From: Thermoleophilia bacterium
Lineage (GTDB): Bacteria; Actinomycetota; Thermoleophilia; Gaiellales; SKUG01
Length of the DNA stretch: 47,141 nt
Assembly: GCA_025964555.1 (NCBI GenBank)
Contig: JAOPYQ010000012.1
Span: 1 to 47,141 of the forward strand
Direction of reading: 5' to 3'
Shown here piece after piece: positions 42,772 to 47,141 of the stretch. The notes under the pieces are model-generated. The model was not told where the DNA came from, did no database searches, and saw nothing but the letters and a program-made list of their open reading frames with translations. A program made the position numbers and the translations under genes. Within the stretch, counting starts at the first letter, position 1, and each line of letters opens with the position of its first letter.

Positions 42772-43809
42772 ATGCAGCTGTCCGCCATCACCACGTCCGC
42801 GCCGCCACCGGCACCGAAGGTCGAGCCCGCGAAGGTCGACCCATCGAAGGTCGAGTCCGCGAAGGCGGATCCGGCGAACGTCGACCTCCCCGGGAACGAT
42901 GCCACGGGCGGGGCGGCCGCGCTCGAGCCGATCTCGATCTCGGACAAACCGAGCGACCGCCTCGACCAGCTCGTCGGGTTCTTCCACCGCAACCCCGGCT
43001 GGATGAAGACGGGGAACGTCGCCGACCAGCTGCGCACCGCATTCGACGACGTCCCGAAGGTGGGCGAGTTCGTGCGCGACCTGACCGAGCCGGCCGACGT
43101 CGGCTACGGGCAGGCGATCCGTGACCAGACGCAGTGGCAGATGAAGACCGGACGCCAGCCCAACAACACGTGGTGGCTGCGCATGAACCGGCAGCTCGTG
43201 CAGGACCCGCTCACCGCCGAGCTCGCGATTCGCAGCGGGCGCGAGGACCAGCTGAAGACCGACGGCCAGAAGGCGTGGGCGAAGTACATCCACGAGAGCG
43301 ACAAGCTCTACGCGACGATGGGGCTGACGCCCGAGCAGGTCGCGCAGGCTGCCGACGCGGGGAAGCCCGTCGCGCTGTCGGATGCGTGGAAGGGCGTGAG
43401 CCTGCTCGACCGAGCGAAGGTGATGCTGTTCGACAAGCCCAACGTGCGCAAGGCGCTGTGGGTGGCGCATCGCAAGACGCTCGAGGACGGTCGGCCGCAG
43501 GCGATGAAGGAAGCGGTGCACATGCATCGCGTCGCTCCCAAGGAGATGAGCTTCAGCTCGTCGTGGGCGTCGCTGATCGGCTACTGGTCGTGGCTGTCGC
43601 CGCTCGTGACCGGCAACCAGAGCAAGCTCGCCCAGAAGCTCATCCTCCCGCAGGAGGAGACGATCGACGGCGCGGACCTGTCCTGGACCGAGAAGGCATT
43701 CGTGAAGTTCGCCGATGCGCTCGATTCGAAGTACGAGCGGCAGGTCGTGAAGGCGGCGGAGGCCGAGGACCGCGCGGCGGCTGCGGCGAAGTCAGCCGGG
43801 AAGGGCTGA
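42772..43809 (+). CDS. Hypothetical protein with MQLSAI N-terminus
   Basis: 345 residues. MQLSAITTSAPPPAP leads into a repetitive Lys/Val/Pro linker (KVEPAKVDPSKVESAKADPANVD) and a helical globular region (about 58-330) with conserved-looking aromatic motifs (LVGFFHRNPGWMKTGNVADQL, NTWWLRMNRQLVQDPLTAELAIRSG, WASLIGYWSWLSPLVTGN). An Ala/Glu-rich helix ends it. No membrane or signal segment. The match of the first residues to the proteins at 7579 and 38436 decided the start over an upstream Met. Function unknown; the Trp-rich core hints at an enzyme or an inserted effector. Confidence 0.65.
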   Translation: MQLSAITTSAPPPAPKVEPAKVDPSKVESAKADPANVDLPGNDATGGAAALEPISISDKPSDRLDQLVGFFHRNPGWMKTGNVADQLRTAFDDVPKVGEFVRDLTEPADVGYGQAIRDQTQWQMKTGRQPNNTWWLRMNRQLVQDPLTAELAIRSGREDQLKTDGQKAWAKYIHESDKLYATMGLTPEQVAQAADAGKPVALSDAWKGVSLLDRAKVMLFDKPNVRKALWVAHRKTLEDGRPQAMKEAVHMHRVAPKEMSFSSSWASLIGYWSWLSPLVTGNQSKLAQKLILPQEETIDGADLSWTEKAFVKFADALDSKYERQVVKAAEAEDRAAAAAKSAGKG

Positions 43810-43818
43810 CGCGGGTCG

Positions 43819-44340
43819 TCAGTCGAAGGCGGGCGCCGGGTCGCCCTCGTGCCACATCGGTTCGAAGTCCCCGCGCGCGAGGCGCTCCTCGTAGGAGCCG
43901 TGTCCCTGCAGTTCGCTGATCTTGCCGATGATGAGCTTCTCGTGCGGGCGCGAGGTGTGGCCCATCATGTGCGTGCGGTCGAACGAGTTCCTGGCGATGT
44001 CGCCCGGGTTCCACTTCATGCCAGTGCCCTCGGGATGGAAGAGCATCCCGACGCCGATGCGCACGGCGAAGGTCGCGCCCCAGCCGATGAGCGCGCCCGC
44101 GCCGAGCTTGAGCAGCGTCGGGGAGGCGGCGCGCAGCCCCGGGATCGCCATCGCGCCGAGGCCGGCGGCGACGAGCCCCGCGCCACCGAAGCCGAGCACC
44201 TGCGTGGGCAGGCTGCCCATCCTGTAGGCGGTGGAGTCGTGGTCGTGCCCGGAGCGGTCGATCGCGACGTCGAGCGCCGTCGCGCTGGCAATGCCGAGCG
44301 CGCCGAGGGCGAGACCTGTTGCGGCGATGAGTCCTGGCAC
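43819..44340 (-). CDS. Hypothetical membrane protein
   Basis: 173 residues with three or four Gly/Ala-rich membrane segments (LIAATGLALGALGIASATALDVAI, VLGFGGAGLVAAGLGAMAIPGL, LLKLGAGALIGWGATFAVRIGVGML) and a soluble His-rich C-terminus (FHPEGTGMKWNPGDIARNSFDRTHMMGHTSRPHEKLIIGKISEL...). It resembles in style the small membrane proteins near 14.4-15.5 kb but is not clearly homologous. Convergent with the MQLSAI gene, with 9 bases between stops. Confidence 0.6.
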   Translation of the reverse strand: MPGLIAATGLALGALGIASATALDVAIDRSGHDHDSTAYRMGSLPTQVLGFGGAGLVAAGLGAMAIPGLRAASPTLLKLGAGALIGWGATFAVRIGVGMLFHPEGTGMKWNPGDIARNSFDRTHMMGHTSRPHEKLIIGKISELQGHGSYEERLARGDFEPMWHEGDPAPAFD

Positions 44341-44457
44341 GGTCCCGTGCCTTCCGGAAATCGGGGGAATCCTGTCTCCCGTACATCGGGCAGGCGACGG
44401 ATCGCGATCCGCGCTCGGATGCCGCGCCCACGCGCATGTATGCTCCCGCGAGCACGC

Positions 44458-44540
44458 GCGGGCGTGGCGGAATTGGTAGACGCGCCGGATTTAGGATCCG
44501 GTGGGCACTGCTCGTGGAGGTTCAAGTCCTCTCGCCCGCA
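44458..44540 (+). tRNA. tRNA-Leu (anticodon TAG)
   Basis: 83 nt with the long variable arm of tRNA-Leu. Acceptor GCGGGCG pairs with CGCCCGC; the anticodon arm is CCGGA-TTTAGGA-TCCGG, giving TAG (reads CUA); the T arm contains GGTTCAAGTCC. CCA is not encoded. It lies 40 bases before tig. Confidence 0.95.
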
Positions 44541-44580
44541 TGCCAGCTGAAGGCAATCTCGAGAAGGTACGGCACCCCGG

Positions 44581-45966
44581 ATGATGAAGACGACGATCGA
44601 GCGACTGGACGACACGAAGCTGCGGCTCGACGTCGAGGTGCCGGAGGATGTGCTCAAGGACGCGATGCAGGCGACGCTCGCCTACATGGGCACGCAGCTC
44701 AACATCCCGGGCTTCCGGCCGGGCAAGGTGCCGCCGCAGGCGGTCATGGCGCGACTGGGTCGCGACGCGGTGGTCGACGAGACCATCCGCGTGCACCTGG
44801 ACGACTGGTACCGCGCCGCGGTGATCTCGAGCGGCGTGCGCCCGGTGGCGCAGCCGGAGATCGACATGGACGAGGGCGATCGCGCCGACGGCCTCAAGTT
44901 CTCGGCCACGGTCGAGGTCGCGCCGAAGCCGAAGCTGCCGGAGCTGTCGACGCTCGAGGTCGACAAGCCGAACCTGCCCGACACGCAGAAGTACGTCGAC
45001 CAGGTGCTCGAGGCGACGCTGCGCGGCGCGGGCGAGCTCAAGGATGCCGGCCGTCCCGCGGAAGAGGGCGACGAGGTCGTCGTCGACTTCAACTGCACCG
45101 TGGATGGCGAGACGATCTCCGGCGCGTCCGCGACCGGCTACCAGGCGCGCCTGGGCGATGGTCGACTGCTGGCCGAGCTCGAGCAGGCGATCGTCGGCCA
45201 GGAGGCCGGCGCCACGCTCGACGTGCCGGTCGTGTTCCCGGACGACCACCCGATGCCGCAGCTTGCGGGCAGCGACGCGACGTTCCACCTCACGGTCAAG
45301 CAGGTGCAGGTCGTCGACCTGCCCGAGCTGACCGACGAGGTCGCCAAGAAGGTGAGCGAGTTCCCGACTGCGGCCGCGCTCCAGGACGACATCCGCGGGT
45401 CGATCACGGGTCGGCTCGAGGAGGAAGTCGCCGGCATCTTCCGCGGCAACGCGGTCGCCGCGCTCGCGAAGGCAGCCGACTTCGTGGAGCCGGCCGCGCT
45501 CGTGCAGGGTCGTCAGCAGGAGCTCTACCAGGGGCTCAAGCAGCAGCTCGAACAGGCTGGCCTGTCAATCGAGCAGTACCTCGATCGCGCGGGTCGTGAC
45601 ACCGATTCGCTGTTCGCGGAGCTGGAGGAGAGCGCGCGTGACGACCTCCGTCGCGAGCTGTCGCTGCTCGCGCTCGCCGAGGATGCCTCGATCGAGGTGA
45701 GCGAGGAGGACCTGCGACGCGAGGTCGCCGAGCACGCCGAGCACACGGGACAGAGCCCCGACGACGCGATGCGCCAGGTGCTCACGTCCGGCCGCGCGGA
45801 CCTGCTGCGCGGCGAGCTGCTCATCCAGCGCACGATCGACCACCTCGTCGCGAACGTGAAGCCGAAGGCCGTCGACCTCCCCTCTCCCGAGGAGGCAGCC
45901 GCGCAGGCAGCCGCCAACAACGAGGTACCGGTGGAAGACGCAGTCGAGGAGCCCGTCGAGGGCTGA
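44581..45966 (+). CDS. tig: Trigger factor, ribosome-associated chaperone
   Basis: 461 residues, normal length. The N-terminal domain carries the ribosome-docking signature NIPGFRPGKVP (41-51). The FKBP-like prolyl isomerase domain follows (about 150-240: EGDEVVVDFNCTVDGETISG, VVFPDDHPMPQLAGSDATFHLTVKQVQ). The long helical C-terminal cradle ends with an acidic Glu/Pro/Val tail. It binds nascent chains at the ribosome exit. The ATG is doubled (MM); GAGAAGG lies upstream. The tig-clpP-clpX order is conserved widely in bacteria. Confidence 0.97.
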   Translation: MMKTTIERLDDTKLRLDVEVPEDVLKDAMQATLAYMGTQLNIPGFRPGKVPPQAVMARLGRDAVVDETIRVHLDDWYRAAVISSGVRPVAQPEIDMDEGDRADGLKFSATVEVAPKPKLPELSTLEVDKPNLPDTQKYVDQVLEATLRGAGELKDAGRPAEEGDEVVVDFNCTVDGETISGASATGYQARLGDGRLLAELEQAIVGQEAGATLDVPVVFPDDHPMPQLAGSDATFHLTVKQVQVVDLPELTDEVAKKVSEFPTAAALQDDIRGSITGRLEEEVAGIFRGNAVAALAKAADFVEPAALVQGRQQELYQGLKQQLEQAGLSIEQYLDRAGRDTDSLFAELEESARDDLRRELSLLALAEDASIEVSEEDLRREVAEHAEHTGQSPDDAMRQVLTSGRADLLRGELLIQRTIDHLVANVKPKAVDLPSPEEAAAQAAANNEVPVEDAVEEPVEG

Positions 45967-45994
45967 GCCTCCGGCGAGATCGCCACGCTGTTCA

Positions 45995-46030
45995 CGAAGG
46001 GTCGCGCGTCGCGTGGCCCTTCGCGTCTTC
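45995..46030 (+). terminator. Hairpin after tig
   Basis: CGAAGGG and CCCTTCG (7-bp stem) enclose a CGCG/CGCG inner pair, followed by CGTCTTCTG, about 28 bases after the tig stop. The remaining bases up to clpP (to 46267) include another hairpin (CGTGGGTGG/CCGCCCACG, 46081-46105) and presumably the clpP promoter. Confidence 0.6.
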
Positions 46031-46267
46031 TGCTCGTCGCGACGCGGCGGTGTGCACGAACGAGCATGTGAGATATCGCCCGTGGGTGGGAAGGAGCCGC
46101 CCACGCGGCGCTTGTGAGCGCCCGGATTGGACGGTTCGGGATCGGTACGGCAGAGTGCCGGAACTCGGGCTCAAGGTCCGAGGCCACGACGCCGAGACAC
46201 CCAGTCCCGGGAAGGCAGTCCCGGGGGCGAGCTTCGCTCGTCAGCCAGATGTAAAGGATGTACCACC

Positions 46268-46882
46268 ATGAGCCCCCTCGTTCCCTACGTCATCGAGCAG
46301 ACCTCGCGCGGTGAGCGCTCCTTCGACATCTACTCGCGCCTCCTTTCCGAGCGCATCATCTTCCTCGGCACGCCGATCGACGACCAGATCGCGAACCTCG
46401 TCGTCGCACAGCTGCTGCACCTGCAGAGCGACGATCCCGAGAAGGACATCTCGATCTACATCAACTCGCCGGGTGGATCGGTGTACGCGGGTCTCGCGAT
46501 CTACGACACGATGCAGTACGTCAAGTGCGACATCCAGACGGTCTGCTGCGGCATCGCCATGTCGATGGGCGCGTTCCTGCTGGCGGGCGGCACTCCGGGC
46601 AAGCGCCTGGCGACCGCCAATTCGCGCATCATGATCCACCAGGTGTCGAGCGGCTTCCAGGGGCAGGCGACGGACATCGAGATCCAGGCGCGCGAGACGC
46701 TCTCGCTGCGCAAGAAGCTGGATGAGATGCTCGCCGAGAACTGCAACCAGGACTACGAGAAGGTCGCCAAGGACACCGAGCGCGACTACTACATGAGCTC
46801 GCTCGAGGCGAGTGAGTACGGCCTCATCGACCGGATCGTCGGCAAGGTCGAAGAAGCCGACGTCGAGAAGGCGAAGAGCTAG
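46268..46882 (+). CDS. clpP: ATP-dependent Clp protease proteolytic subunit
   Basis: 204 residues. The catalytic triad is Ser99 ([14 protein letters not shown]), His124 ([11 protein letters not shown]) and Asp173 (DTERDYYM). [19 protein letters not shown] is the substrate-groove signature. It forms the double-ring chamber that degrades proteins fed by ClpX or ClpC. AAAGGATG upstream of the ATG serves as ribosome site. The short N-terminus ([17 protein letters not shown]) needs little or no processing. Actinobacteria often encode two clpP genes; only one is present before clpX here. Confidence 0.97.
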   Translation: MSPLVPYVIEQTSRGERSFDIYSRLLSERIIFLGTPIDDQIANLVVAQLLHLQSDDPEKDISIYINSPGGSVYAGLAIYDTMQYVKCDIQTVCCGIAMSMGAFLLAGGTPGKRLATANSRIMIHQVSSGFQGQATDIEIQARETLSLRKKLDEMLAENCNQDYEKVAKDTERDYYMSSLEASEYGLIDRIVGKVEEADVEKAKS

Positions 46883-47031
46883 CTCGGCGCACGGCCTGTT
46901 CTCGAGGTTCTGCAGCGCCGCGCTGGCAACAGTGCGGCGTTGCACTTCGATGAACTGGCCAATCAACGCTCAGGTGTTGGAGTGCTCGGATAAATTCAAG
47001 TCCTCGGGACGACTGGACGACAGGGTCAGCA

Positions 47032-47141
47032 ATGGCACGCACCACGGATCAAGAACAGCTCCTCTGCAGCTTTTGCGGGAAGTCGCAGCGACAGGTCAAG
47101 AAGCTCATCGCCGGACCTGGCGTCTACATCTGCGACGAATG
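47032..47141 (+). CDS. clpX: ClpX ATPase, N-terminal fragment (cut by window end)
   Basis: The visible 36 residues ([21 protein letters not shown]..., [11 protein letters not shown]) are the start of the ClpX zinc-binding domain, with CSFCG and the beginning of the second Cys pair. This domain binds substrates and adaptors such as SspB. CAGGG lies upstream of the ATG. The 150-base gap after clpP probably contains a separate promoter. Confidence 0.93.
   Translation, partial: MARTTDQEQLLCSFCGKSQRQVKKLIAGPGVYICDE

Overview
This is a very GC-rich window (about 70% GC by eye) from an actinobacterium. Pointers include a DnaE2-type polymerase end, an HRDC-bearing UvrD2-like helicase, a Ku protein, a subtilase with a Trp-repeat tail and a duplicated Cys-cluster domain. 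This mix makes me suspect the class Thermoleophilia (Solirubrobacterales or Patulibacter-like), but that is inference: no rRNA or other phylogenetic marker is present.

Layout. 1-21,000 is chromosomal: the end of dnaE2; a 75-aa repeat peptide; a type I membrane protein; a hemolysin-III/PAQR protein; a lipoprotein cytochrome c; pdxH; a LysR regulator behind uvrD2; an SGNH protein; a CorA-like channel; an aromatic-acid-exporter-like protein; ku. A cluster of small membrane proteins follows, two of them behind GTTT-N15-GGGWA promoters resembling actinobacterial stress-sigma sites, then a Cys-cluster protein coupled to a histidine kinase, and a large secreted propeller/Ig/collagen-like protein.

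21,324-33,796 is an integrated element. It sits in the 3' half of a tRNA-Arg(TCG) gene and is bounded by a perfect 43-bp direct repeat. Just inside each end is a pair of TWGGTTGCA-like boxes with the same 12-bp spacing, which I read as integrase arm sites. The right end carries integrase, a small HTH/excisionase-like protein and a RepA-like ATPase. The rest is accessory cargo: a BcgI-like two-gene restriction-modification system, a DUF3800 protein, a serine recombinase with a small partner, an XRE regulator, a zinc-rich HNH protein, and a translationally coupled pair that I consider the most novel item in the window. That pair is a tyrosine-recombinase-like protein, lacking the box I Arg, fused to a C-terminal Ymh (TIGR02391-like) domain with an RNPxxH motif, plus a tail-anchored membrane protein. 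The layout suggests a phage satellite or small integrative element carrying defence genes.

33,800-47,141 is chromosomal again: an MFS exporter with a TetR regulator, an SDR, a Bcp-like peroxiredoxin with an altered active site, a paired secreted subtilase and multidomain histidine kinase, tRNA-Leu(TAG), then the protein quality-control block tig-clpP-clpX (clpX cut by the window end).

Four chromosomal proteins of otherwise unrelated sequence begin with a similar M-[QN]-[LI]-[AST]-[PA]-[IL] segment, three of them followed by an Ala/Pro-rich linker; this may be an undescribed sorting tag. Functions below come from reading motifs, not from database searches.
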